Assembly: GCA_913040875.1 (NCBI GenBank)
Contig: CAJWHX010000026.1
Coordinates: 1-16,004 of the forward strand
Reading direction: 5' to 3'
From: an uncultured Pseudomonadota bacterium
GTDB lineage: Bacteria > Myxococcota > UBA796
DNA length: 16,004 nt
Shown here: positions 7,596 through 14,119 of the stretch, piece by piece
Layout of the letters: every line of letters starts with the position of its first letter
How positions within the stretch are numbered: position 1 is the stretch's first letter
Translations under genes and position numbers: made by a program
Notes under the pieces: model-generated
Databases searched by the model: none
What the model saw: only the letters and a program-made list of their open reading frames with translations
What the model was told of the DNA's origin: nothing

Positions 7596-7624
7596 AATGT
7601 AATTGAAATCAGGTGAGCCGTCAA
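7596..7624 (-). promoter_or_regulatory. Sigma-70-type promoter of tRNA-Trp
   Basis: On the minus strand TTGACG (7624-7619) is separated by exactly 17 bases from TACATT (7601-7596). The tRNA 5' end lies 12 bases beyond the -10 box, leaving room for only a very short leader. This is the best promoter match in the window. Confidence 0.75.
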
Positions 7625-7689
7625 GGCGCAAAGACAAATTCTACGCGCCCAAAAGACAAGCCACCCTATCTCCAATTGTGCAGGTAAAC

Positions 7690-8172
7690 TCAGTTGAGTC
7701 CTTTTGGATGACCCTGTTCCAATTCTTCTTCCGTCGCATCACGGACCTCAACCACTTCCACTTTAAAGGTCAATGTCACACCGGCAAGTGGATGGTTGCA
7801 ATTGAACGTGTACAAATCGGTCTTTTCATCGTAACTATCCATCACTATCGGCATTACACCACCGGTGTCATCTTGCGCCATCATTTGAAGCCCCTTTTGA
7901 AACTGGACTTCCTCTGGAAGTTCAGACCCTGCAACTTGAATAAAGGCTTCTGGATTGAATTCACCATAAGCATCTTCTGGTGAGATTATAGCGGTGAAAG
8001 CATCTCCGGACTTCTTTCCAGCCATATGGATCTCTAGTCCAGGAATGATATTTCCAGCACCGTGCAAATATGGCATCGGGTCTTGACCTTCTGATGAATC
8101 CAAGACTTCACCGGATTGATTGGTTAAAGTGTAGTGAAAACTTCCAACTTTGTTTTTGGCTATGACGGACAT
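7690..8172 (-). CDS. slyD: SlyD-type FKBP peptidyl-prolyl isomerase
   Basis: The 160-residue product is a SlyD-like FKBP: a split FKBP domain with the insert-in-flap chaperone domain (about residues 70-125) between the strands. Visible blocks are YLHGAGNIIPGLE (about 35-47), SPEDAYGEFNPE, and the C-terminal NHPLAGVTLTFKVEVVEVRDATEEEL, which matches the family closely. It should speed cis-trans proline isomerisation and act as a cytosolic folding helper. Unlike E. coli SlyD, it ends at GHPKGLN with no His/Cys-rich metal-binding tail, so a nickel-delivery role is not expected. The start is ATG 8172, with GGGAG five bases upstream; an ATG twelve bases earlier (8184) has no such site. It is transcribed alone, divergent from the polyketide synthase operon. 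Downstream, the GGCGC/GCGCC dyad overlapping the tRNA -35 region has no T-run, so no terminator is called. Confidence 0.93.
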   Translation of the reverse strand: MSVIAKNKVGSFHYTLTNQSGEVLDSSEGQDPMPYLHGAGNIIPGLEIHMAGKKSGDAFTAIISPEDAYGEFNPEAFIQVAGSELPEEVQFQKGLQMMAQDDTGGVMPIVMDSYDEKTDLYTFNCNHPLAGVTLTFKVEVVEVRDATEEELEQGHPKGLN

Positions 8173-8284
8173 GGTGACTCCCATTCGTTTATCGTAAATA
8201 CAATCGTTTACACATCAATGTGCGCGACTGCTTATATTCAGTCCTCAATGCAATTGCGATTTTTTTGTTGTCGGTGGACAGAAA

Positions 8285-8290
8285 TATACT
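8285..8290 (+). promoter_or_regulatory. Candidate -10 element of the type III PKS operon
   Basis: TATACT lies 21 bases before the PKS start codon, giving a short leader. The matching -35 region is only a T-rich run about 17-18 bases upstream, so the promoter is tentative. Confidence 0.35.
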
Positions 8291-8311
8291 GAAGAGGGTT
8301 ATGCTTAGAAC

Positions 8312-9367
8312 ATGCGAACCAGTCTACCCAGAATATTAGCGATCGGAACAGCCAATCCGCCAAACAAAGTCTCCCAACAGGATATCCTCGACCGATTTGA
8401 AGTGACCAACCCTGTTGTACGCCGAATTTTCCAGGCTTCTCACATCCAAACGAGACACCTTTATCTGCCGGACAGTGACAATGGAGTCCCAAACGAATCT
8501 CAGGCTGAACTGCTAGCGAAACATCGAAAGGGCGCTCTAGATATGGGTTCCAGAGCCATACAAGAATGCTTAGACAATATGGGTGTCGAAGCATCCGAAG
8601 TCGATATGCTTTGCTGCATCTCTTCGACTGGTTTTATGTTGCCTGGTTTAACGGCGATGTTCGTGAAACATTTGGGATTTCGAGTCAATTGCCACCGAAT
8701 GGACTTGGTTGGTATGGGGTGCAATGCCGGCTTAAATGGCCTCAATCCCGTCACGGCATGGGCTGCTGCAAATCCAGGTAAGCTGGCTATGATGGTCTGC
8801 TGCGAGGTTAACTCAGCATTGTATGTATACGACGACACCATCGGAACGGGCGTTGTAAACAGTCTATTCGGCGACGGCTGTGCGGCAATTCTGGTCCGAT
8901 CGGACATCCAAGATGATGCCCGTTTTGCACCGCAAGTTTTACACTTTGAAAGCCACCTCATTCCGGATACTTGGCGCGCGATGAGCTATCACTGGTCTGA
9001 AGATCACGGAAAGTTTTCTTTTAATTTGGATCGAGATGTTCCATACGTACTTGGTGCAAATGCTCAGATCCCAGTGGGAAATCTTCTCAAACCATTTGGA
9101 CTAAAAGTTCGACACATCGATCACTGGATCATTCATTCTGGTGGTAAAAAAGTGATCGACGCCATCAAATACACAGTCGGAATAACGGCACATGATGTCA
9201 GACACACCATCAATACACTGAGAGATTTTGGCAACCTAGGTTCTGGAGCATTTCTATTCAGTTACAGACATCTGTTGAATGAAGGAAGTGTCAAACGGGG
9301 TGACTATGGAGTCATGATGACAATGGGTCCTGGTTCCACAATTGAAACGGCATTGCTCAAATGGTAA
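8312..9367 (+). CDS. Type III polyketide synthase, possibly DpgA-like
   Basis: This is a 351-residue chalcone-synthase-superfamily enzyme, the usual length. The Cys-His-Asn catalytic triad is visible: Cys137 in DLVGMGCNAG, His275 in WIIHSGG and Asn308 in FGNLGSGA. The N-terminal ILAIGTANPP and the C-terminal MTMGPGSTIE blocks are also characteristic. Such enzymes build an aromatic or pyrone product from malonyl-CoA units and an acyl-CoA starter in the cytosol. Because a crotonase-family gene follows 16 bases downstream, a DpgA-like role (3,5-dihydroxyphenylacetyl-CoA from malonyl-CoA) is a reasonable inference, but alkylresorcinol or pyrone synthesis cannot be excluded from sequence alone. 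No strong Shine-Dalgarno precedes the ATG at 8312, and an ATG at 8301 is out of frame. It is the first gene of a three-gene plus-strand operon. Confidence 0.9.
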   Translation: MRTSLPRILAIGTANPPNKVSQQDILDRFEVTNPVVRRIFQASHIQTRHLYLPDSDNGVPNESQAELLAKHRKGALDMGSRAIQECLDNMGVEASEVDMLCCISSTGFMLPGLTAMFVKHLGFRVNCHRMDLVGMGCNAGLNGLNPVTAWAAANPGKLAMMVCCEVNSALYVYDDTIGTGVVNSLFGDGCAAILVRSDIQDDARFAPQVLHFESHLIPDTWRAMSYHWSEDHGKFSFNLDRDVPYVLGANAQIPVGNLLKPFGLKVRHIDHWIIHSGGKKVIDAIKYTVGITAHDVRHTINTLRDFGNLGSGAFLFSYRHLLNEGSVKRGDYGVMMTMGPGSTIETALLKW

Positions 9368-9383
9368 ACACTGGAGTCCAACC

Positions 9384-10121
9384 ATGACAACATTCGACAC
9401 ATTTAACACCATTCGACTTGAAGAACACGATACGGTTGCAACCATAACACTGGTCGCAGAGCACTCATCAATGACAATGATCCGTGAAATGGGAGCTATT
9501 CTAGACCATCTAGAAGACAACAGTAATGCCAGCATCATTGTGCTGAAGGGTCAAAATGGCCGATTTAATTTGGGACTCGACTTCAAAGAATTCACCCCGG
9601 GTCAGGCACTGGATATCCATGGGTTTCACAAGTGGGAGAAAATGTGTGTACGTCTTGAAAGAATGCGTGCGCTGACCATCTCACTACTCAATGGAAACAC
9701 CGTGGGTGGTGGTGTGCAGCTCGCTTTGTGCACCGATATACGACTTGCTCATCCCAGTACGACGTTTCAATTGCCAGAGGTCAAAATGGGATTTCTACCC
9801 GGTATGGGCATCTTTCGAGTTGCCAAGAACATCGGTTTGGGACGTGCAAAGCAATGGATTCTACAATCCTCTAGGCTCACTGCGACTCAGGCTTTGAACT
9901 GGGGACTCATCAATGATGTCTCTGAAGATTTAGAGGGTGTCCTCCAAGCACACATCGAAGCCAGTTCTCCTGTGAATCCGGTCGCCATCCAACTTGCACG
10001 ACGATTGCTCAATGAGAGTTTCCACGACAGCTTTGAAGACGCAATTGGACACTTCTTAGCCGCTCAGCAACGAGCCATCAGTCATGACCAATTTTTGAAA
10101 ACTGTCGATAAGCACTCCTAA
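9384..10121 (+). CDS. Crotonase-family (enoyl-CoA hydratase/isomerase) enzyme
   Basis: The 245-residue product has the crotonase fold blocks: the first oxyanion-hole segment GRFNLGLDFKEF (about residues 59-70), the second NGNTVGGGVQLAL (about 103-115), and TTFQLPEVKMGFLPGMG (126-142). Of the two catalytic glutamates of true enoyl-CoA hydratase, the second is kept (Glu132 in LPEVKMG), but the first position is Gln112 (GGGVQLAL). Simple hydration may therefore be impaired, and an isomerase, thioesterase-like or accessory role is possible. In the Dpg pathway, crotonase-like DpgB and DpgD assist the DpgA synthase, which fits the position 16 bases after the PKS gene. The start is ATG 9384, with GGAG seven bases upstream; an earlier in-frame TTG at 9342 inside the PKS gene is rejected. 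The GNAT gene follows after 8 bases. Confidence 0.87.
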   Translation: MTTFDTFNTIRLEEHDTVATITLVAEHSSMTMIREMGAILDHLEDNSNASIIVLKGQNGRFNLGLDFKEFTPGQALDIHGFHKWEKMCVRLERMRALTISLLNGNTVGGGVQLALCTDIRLAHPSTTFQLPEVKMGFLPGMGIFRVAKNIGLGRAKQWILQSSRLTATQALNWGLINDVSEDLEGVLQAHIEASSPVNPVAIQLARRLLNESFHDSFEDAIGHFLAAQQRAISHDQFLKTVDKHS

Positions 10122-10129
10122 GAGTTGTG

Positions 10130-10864
10130 ATGTCCTCTCAAGCCAAGAATACACTGAGACCATTTGAGCCCAATATAGAAGTTCTCAAACGCATCCGACC
10201 GATGTGTGAGGCTGACGTTCGCCGCATTGCCGATCTGCATCACCAGGCGATGGGAAAATCATTGTGGGCTCAGCTGGGACAACGATTTTTGCGAGAAATC
10301 TACCGCGGGATGTTGAGTACACCGTATTTCTTGGGATTTGTGTATGAAGAACAAGGGCAAATTGAAGGGTTTATAGCCGGTTCAGAAGACACTGCGACAA
10401 TGATGAAGCAAGTCTTCTTCGCGCGGTTTCATCGGTTGAGCGTCGCGGGGGTACTTGGTCTTCGAAATCCTGCGGTCATTAAACACCTTCTAGAAACTCC
10501 CTTCTATTTTCGAAACAGCAATGCTCCAAATAGTGACTCCATCTCAGCTGAATCTCTATTCTGCTCGTTCACCCCAAAACTTAGAGGGAAACGTGTATCA
10601 GGTCACATCAACAAAGTGCTCTTTGACACCCTACTCCACAGGGGACACCCTGAAGTAAAAATCACAACCGAAACAGACAACGAAGGTGCCAACAGGCAGC
10701 TTACTTCTTGGGGCTTTGAAAATAGAGGACCATTTCGCTTTTATGGAAAGGAAATGGTCCTCTATGTTTTAGAGTTACCCAAATGTGAACGGTTAATTCC
10801 ATTCGACTGGACGCATGCTCAAGCCGTTTCGAATTTCCAATCCACCAACCCAGACACAGTGTGA
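10130..10864 (+). CDS. GNAT-family acyltransferase
   Basis: This 244-residue protein appears to have the GNAT fold. The N-terminal strand and helices (IRPMCEADVRRIADLHHQAM) are followed by a strand pair (FLGFVYEEQGQIEGFIAGS). Later comes an acyl-CoA-binding-like segment, LFCSFTPKLRGKRVSGHINK, with a loose version of the RxxGxG/A loop, then ITTETDNEGANRQLTSWGFENRG, the usual end of the fold. It would transfer an acyl group from CoA to an amine or hydroxyl; the substrate is unknown. It is last in the PKS-crotonase operon, so it may acylate or release that product. I take ATG 10130 over the adjacent GTG 10127; AAGAG lies five bases upstream. Its last 46 bases overlap the convergent pyrC gene. 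No terminator is visible between them. Confidence 0.75.
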   Translation: MSSQAKNTLRPFEPNIEVLKRIRPMCEADVRRIADLHHQAMGKSLWAQLGQRFLREIYRGMLSTPYFLGFVYEEQGQIEGFIAGSEDTATMMKQVFFARFHRLSVAGVLGLRNPAVIKHLLETPFYFRNSNAPNSDSISAESLFCSFTPKLRGKRVSGHINKVLFDTLLHRGHPEVKITTETDNEGANRQLTSWGFENRGPFRFYGKEMVLYVLELPKCERLIPFDWTHAQAVSNFQSTNPDTV

Positions 10865-11868
10865 TAAGGCCTAATTATCGTTTCACCAAACGGCAAGACG
10901 TCGGGAAGTTGCCATGTTTGACGTTTCAAAACCACTTCTCCATCGTTGTATGGTAAACCATAATAATCCGCTCCAAACCGGGCTGAAAAGTCTGCCAGTT
11001 TATCGAGTTTCCCAACCGACTCAAAGGCAGTCGCATACAACTCTAAGGCTGCATAGCTGGTAAAACACCCCGCACAGCCACAGGCCGTCTCTTTAGCAGT
11101 TTGTGCATGCGGTGCTGAATCGGTCCCCAAGAAGAATCTTGAATCACCACTGGTCGCAGCTTGTAAGAGTTCTTTTCTATCGGGTTCGGTTTTAAGAATG
11201 GGTAAGCAATAGAAGTGAGGTTTAATCCCCCCCACGAGCATATCATTGCGATTGTTGAGCAAATGTTGAGGTGTGATGGTCGCGGCGAGATTTTCATGAC
11301 CTTCTTCGCGAACAAAATTAGCAGATTCTGCAGTGGTTATATGTTCGATGATCATTCGTAGAGTCGGGTGTCTTCGGCGTAACTCGACCAAAACCTCCCG
11401 AACAAACACCATTTCACGATCGAATATATCCACGTGTGGGTCGGTGACTTCCCCATGAATTAGGAGAAGCATATCGACTTCTGCAAGAGCGGCACAAACG
11501 GCATCCATTTGTCTCCAGTCAGAGACTCCATGATCAGACAATGTTGTTGCGCCCGCAGGATACCATTTTACAGCTACAACACCAGCCGCCTTAGCGTCTA
11601 TGACGTCTTGGGGTGATGTTTGGTCGGTGAGATACAGCGTCATCAATGGAGAAAATGACAGGTCTTCTGGCACGACAGCGGTGATGGCATTCCGATAATC
11701 GACAGCCTTTTCAGCCGTTGTCACTGGAGACTTTAGATTCGGCATAACGAGAGCCCTTCCAAACTGCAAAGCGGTGTGACGAACTACATCCGCCAACACC
11801 GCTCCTTCTCGAAAGTGCACATGAAAGTCGTCAGGCCTAGGCAGAACGAGTTCATGGTTTGTCTGCAT
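10819..11868 (-). CDS. pyrC: Dihydroorotase, class II
   Basis: Dihydroorotase cyclises N-carbamoyl-aspartate to dihydroorotate, the third step of pyrimidine synthesis, in the cytosol with two zinc ions. The 349-residue length matches E. coli PyrC. All metal and active-site residues are visible at the expected places: His16 and His18 in DDFHVHFR, the lysine to be carbamylated, Lys101, in KWYPAG, His138 in IHGEV, His176 in IIEHITT, the KPHFYCLPILK segment (216-226), and Asp250 in LGTDSAPH. The start ATG at 11868 overlaps the hpf stop by one base (TAATG), so translation is probably coupled and the two form an operon. The 3' end overlaps the convergent GNAT gene by 46 bases. Confidence 0.97.
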   Translation of the reverse strand: MQTNHELVLPRPDDFHVHFREGAVLADVVRHTALQFGRALVMPNLKSPVTTAEKAVDYRNAITAVVPEDLSFSPLMTLYLTDQTSPQDVIDAKAAGVVAVKWYPAGATTLSDHGVSDWRQMDAVCAALAEVDMLLLIHGEVTDPHVDIFDREMVFVREVLVELRRRHPTLRMIIEHITTAESANFVREEGHENLAATITPQHLLNNRNDMLVGGIKPHFYCLPILKTEPDRKELLQAATSGDSRFFLGTDSAPHAQTAKETACGCAGCFTSYAALELYATAFESVGKLDKLADFSARFGADYYGLPYNDGEVVLKRQTWQLPDVLPFGETIIRPYHTVSGLVDWKFETA

Positions 11869-12290
11869 TAAACATCCAAAATATCGTCAAGTGCATCCAT
11901 CTTTCGAAGTACTTCTTCCTCACCATCGGTCAGATAGTCATCTTCACCGAACTCTTCCGTATAATCAGCCAGTACCTCTTTTTCACTAGAGTCACGCTGA
12001 GCACCTTTATTTTTCAATGAACGCAAACTACGCTCTAACTTATCGGCCGCAATATCTATCGCCGCATTGAGTTGATCCTCAGTAACCGAAACCACAATCG
12101 ATTCCTTTCCAGGAATGGATACAGATACTTTTAAGTCGACTTGTGACCCATTTTCCTCAGCTTCTGCACGTACACTGACGTCAGAGCCGTCCAATTGATG
12201 TCGCAAGATGGGACGGTGAAGTTTTTCTTCAGCATATCGTTTGTGGTACGTGCTGAAAGCATTACTCGATGAATGTCCTACAAATTTCAT
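11868..12290 (-). CDS. hpf: Ribosome hibernation promoting factor with acidic C-terminal tail
   Basis: The 140-residue protein has an HPF/RaiA (sigma-54 modulation) domain at about residues 1-95, best seen in its end, EDQLNAAIDIAADKLERSLRS, which matches the conserved DxxxAIDxxxDKLExQL block. HPF binds the small ribosomal subunit in stationary phase and blocks mRNA and tRNA binding. The remaining 45 residues (from about 96) are strongly acidic (EEFGEDDYLTDGEEEVL, ending DALDDILDV). They do not resemble the C-terminal dimerisation domain of long HPF, so this is an HPF domain with an unusual tail. The ATG at 12290 is preferred because GAGG lies seven bases upstream; the frame is open to 12503, but that extension has no family likeness. 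It is the first gene of an operon with pyrC, divergent from ndk. Confidence 0.85.
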   Translation of the reverse strand: MKFVGHSSSNAFSTYHKRYAEEKLHRPILRHQLDGSDVSVRAEAEENGSQVDLKVSVSIPGKESIVVSVTEDQLNAAIDIAADKLERSLRSLKNKGAQRDSSEKEVLADYTEEFGEDDYLTDGEEEVLRKMDALDDILDV

Positions 12291-12579
12291 AGGTTGACCT
12301 CGTTTGTTGTTCAAGGAGTACCCCATGTACCCCCTGTATTTATTGTACGTACAAAATGCCCTTTCACCACTGTTTATTTGTAAAATTATGCATAATTTAT
12401 TTAGCGACCTCAAAATTACCCAATAAAAACGGGTACTTCCGACTCTCAAAAAAATGCCGTTCCTGTCACGCAATTGACACATTGTGAAAAGAGAATGCTG
12501 CAACTCGTCAAAAGAACTTCAATGGGTTACTGCCTTTGCGAAATTACAATTTCAAAACCGCACCACTTTGGAGATCACC
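12291..12579. promoter_or_regulatory. Divergent hpf-ndk control region with several palindromes
   Basis: This 289-base gap between divergent genes contains no convincing ORF but several perfect dyads: TTGTACGTACAA (12343-12354), AAATTATGCATAATTT (12383-12398), and TGTCA-N6-TGACA (12464-12479). GTACCCC is also repeated directly about 10 bases apart (from about 12318). The TTGACA within the last dyad (12474-12479) could be a -35 box for ndk, but no good -10 box sits 16-18 bases downstream. Regulators are unknown; the dyads are candidate operators. Confidence 0.5.
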
Positions 12580-12996
12580 ATGGAAAGAACCTTATCCATC
12601 ATCAAACCTGACGCAACTGCAAAAAATGTCGTTGGTAAAATCGTTGCTCGCTTCGAAGAAGAAGGCTTGAACATCGCTGCCATCCGTAAAGTCCACATGT
12701 CTAAGAAAGTCGCTGAAGGCTTCTATGCTGTACACAAAGAACGTCCCTTCTTTGGTGACTTAACTGACTTCATGAGCAGTGGTCCTTCTGTTGTTATCGT
12801 CCTCGAAGGAGACAATGCCATAGCCAAAAACCGTGCAATCATGGGGGCAACCAATCCAGCGGACGCAGCGCCAAACACGTTGCGTGCTTTATATGCAAAT
12901 AGCATCGATGCAAACGCCGTCCACGGTTCTGACTCTCAAGAAAATGCAGCCATCGAGATCGCTTACTTTTTCCGCGACACCGAAATCTACAGCTAA
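12580..12996 (+). CDS. ndk: Nucleoside diphosphate kinase
   Basis: Ndk transfers the gamma-phosphate of ATP to other (deoxy)nucleoside diphosphates through a phosphohistidine and balances nucleotide pools in the cytosol. The 138-residue length is typical. It begins [16 protein letters not shown], keeps the central [16 protein letters not shown] block, and has the active-site segment NAVHGSDS with His115 as the phosphorylated residue, followed by AAIEIAYFF. The start is ATG 12580, with GGAG six bases upstream; the frame is open to 12484, but that extension is unlike the family. It appears to be monocistronic, ending in a strong terminator at 13082. Confidence 0.97.
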   Translation: MERTLSIIKPDATAKNVVGKIVARFEEEGLNIAAIRKVHMSKKVAEGFYAVHKERPFFGDLTDFMSSGPSVVIVLEGDNAIAKNRAIMGATNPADAAPNTLRALYANSIDANAVHGSDSQENAAIEIAYFFRDTEIYS

Positions 12997-13019
12997 AGAT
13001 TTGGTGGTCATCAATCTTT
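12995..13019 (+). repeat. Inverted repeat just after ndk
   Basis: AAAGATT (12995-13001) pairs with AATCTTT (13013-13019), and the interior can add GGT/ATC pairs. There is no following T-run, so this is more likely a 3'-UTR structure than a terminator. Confidence 0.4.
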
Positions 13020-13023
13020 GAAC

Positions 13024-13051
13024 GATGTCTTCAGGCCTGATTGAAAGACAT
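13024..13051 (+). repeat. Second inverted repeat in the ndk 3' region
   Basis: ATGTCTT pairs with AAGACAT, and the bases between include the palindrome TCAGGCCTGA. Placement is to within a base or two. With its neighbours it forms a series of three hairpins downstream of ndk. Confidence 0.4.
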
Positions 13052-13081
13052 TTGAAAAGCATTGATCAGCAAGATACACAG

Positions 13082-13108
13082 AAAGGGATGGTTCGCCATC
13101 CCTTTTTT
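13082..13108 (+). terminator. Rho-independent terminator of ndk
   Basis: AAAGGGATGG (13082-13091) and CCATCCCTTT (13096-13105) form a perfect ten-pair stem closed by the stable TTCG tetraloop, followed by a T-run. This is the clearest terminator in the window and separates ndk from the downstream operon. Confidence 0.93.
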
Positions 13109-13133
13109 GCGTAACACTGTCCCCCATGATTTT

Positions 13134-13373
13134 ATGCTCCACTCCATTATGACCAGATTGGTACAACAACTCATCAAACGAGAATTACTCTTACTCAAAC
13201 CCGGTGGTTCAGTACCTATACTGATTGAGGATTTGCTGCGATTGATGCCTCAGGCTCAGTTCGGGTCCCATTTCGGAGGCTGGCTCTCTAGTGAACTCAT
13301 CAAACACCCTAGCGTCGATGAACTCTTTGCATCCGATGAAGATCTGACAGATATGCTTCGATTCTTAGGATAA
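13134..13373 (+). CDS. Small helical protein of unknown function
   Basis: The frame gives 79 residues from the ATG at 13134, or 74 from the ATG at 13149. The reading frame extends further upstream, but only through the ndk terminator. The product is probably all-helical, with a basic/Leu-rich first helix (VQQLIKRELLLLKPGG), an amphipathic middle (ILIEDLLRLMPQAQF) and an acidic end (DELFASDEDLTDMLRFLG). There are no cysteine pairs and no signal peptide. I do not recognise the family; the helical, partly basic pattern would suit a small nucleic-acid- or protein-binding domain, but this is a guess. No Shine-Dalgarno is clear at either start. It lies 35 bases before rnhB on the same strand and may head that operon. 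Confidence 0.55.
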   Translation: MLHSIMTRLVQQLIKRELLLLKPGGSVPILIEDLLRLMPQAQFGSHFGGWLSSELIKHPSVDELFASDEDLTDMLRFLG

Positions 13374-13408
13374 ACCTCATTGTGCAACTATATTTCTCGA
13401 GCGTTTAA

Positions 13409-14119
13409 ATGAACGAAGACAACGAACAAGGAAAGGACCCTATCCTGATGGGGCTTGATGAAGCCGGACGCGGATGTATCATCGGCGATTTGGTCGTGGG
13501 CGCCTTCTGGATCCCAGAATCTCAACTACAGGCTCTGAAAGATACTGGGGCTACGGATTCGAAAAAGCTCTCTGTAAAGAAAAGACAGCGCATCCTTAAG
13601 ATCCTTCCAGACATCGGTGAACAAAATAGAGTTCACATTACACCACAGCAAATTGATAATGGGAATTTGAATCAGCTTGAAGAATTAGCATTTATAGAGC
13701 TGATTTCAGGTGTACAACCAGATGTCATTTACATTGACGCACCAACCCATCCCTCTGGTATACCAGCAGTCGAGAGACGACTCAAACAAGCATTGATCGC
13801 TCGTAATGCATACACCGAAAATACATTGCCCACATTCATCATTGAACCAAAGGCAGATTTGAACTATCCAGTTGTATCCGCAGCATCCATCGTGGCAAAA
13901 GTCCATAGAGACCTAGGTCTAGAACAAACACCGGCGCTGGGCTCTGGGTATCCATCAGATCCAAAGACTCGAAGCTGGCTTAAAGAGATCATTCGATCCA
14001 AACAATCCTTTCCACCATGTGTACGTCAGCGCTGGGGAACCATTGACAACTTAAAAAGAGAAGTTGCACAGGAGCAGTTGTCGATTCAATGGGATCATTC
14101 AGATGAGCCAAAATCATGA
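13409..14119 (+). CDS. rnhB: Ribonuclease HII, archaeal/eukaryotic-type
   Basis: RNase HII cuts RNA in RNA-DNA hybrids and removes single ribonucleotides from DNA. The 236-residue product shows the acidic catalytic residues: Asp17-Glu18 in GLDEAGRG, Asp110 in YIDA and Asp150 in EPKADLNYPVVSAASIVAK. The ending GSGYPSDPKTRSWL (Tyr181), then RQRWGT, is characteristic of archaeal RNase HII, as are DSKKL and YPVVSAASI; bacterial enzymes instead carry an HKGY-type C-terminal block. It therefore looks like a transferred archaeal-type enzyme. One oddity is GRGCIIG, where the family normally has GRGP. The start is ATG 13409 (no clear Shine-Dalgarno); ATG 13448, just before the first motif, is a possible later start. 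Its stop overlaps the glycosyltransferase start as ATGA. Confidence 0.92.
   Translation: MNEDNEQGKDPILMGLDEAGRGCIIGDLVVGAFWIPESQLQALKDTGATDSKKLSVKKRQRILKILPDIGEQNRVHITPQQIDNGNLNQLEELAFIELISGVQPDVIYIDAPTHPSGIPAVERRLKQALIARNAYTENTLPTFIIEPKADLNYPVVSAASIVAKVHRDLGLEQTPALGSGYPSDPKTRSWLKEIIRSKQSFPPCVRQRWGTIDNLKREVAQEQLSIQWDHSDEPKS

Noticed and set aside
7625..7660. GGCGC/GCGCC dyad downstream of slyD as a terminator
   Set aside because: The stem is only five pairs with a long loop and no T-run on either strand, and it overlaps the tRNA -35 region.
8500..8961. Long open frame on the strand opposite the PKS gene
   Set aside because: It is an antisense shadow of a clear type III PKS; its translation has no motifs and no start signal.
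12291..12503. Upstream extension of the hpf frame
   Set aside because: It runs through an AT-rich intergenic region with palindromes; the ATG at 12290 has GAGG at ideal spacing and matches where the family begins.
12484..12579. Upstream extension of the ndk frame
   Set aside because: [13 protein letters not shown] is the universal start of the family and has GGAG six bases upstream.
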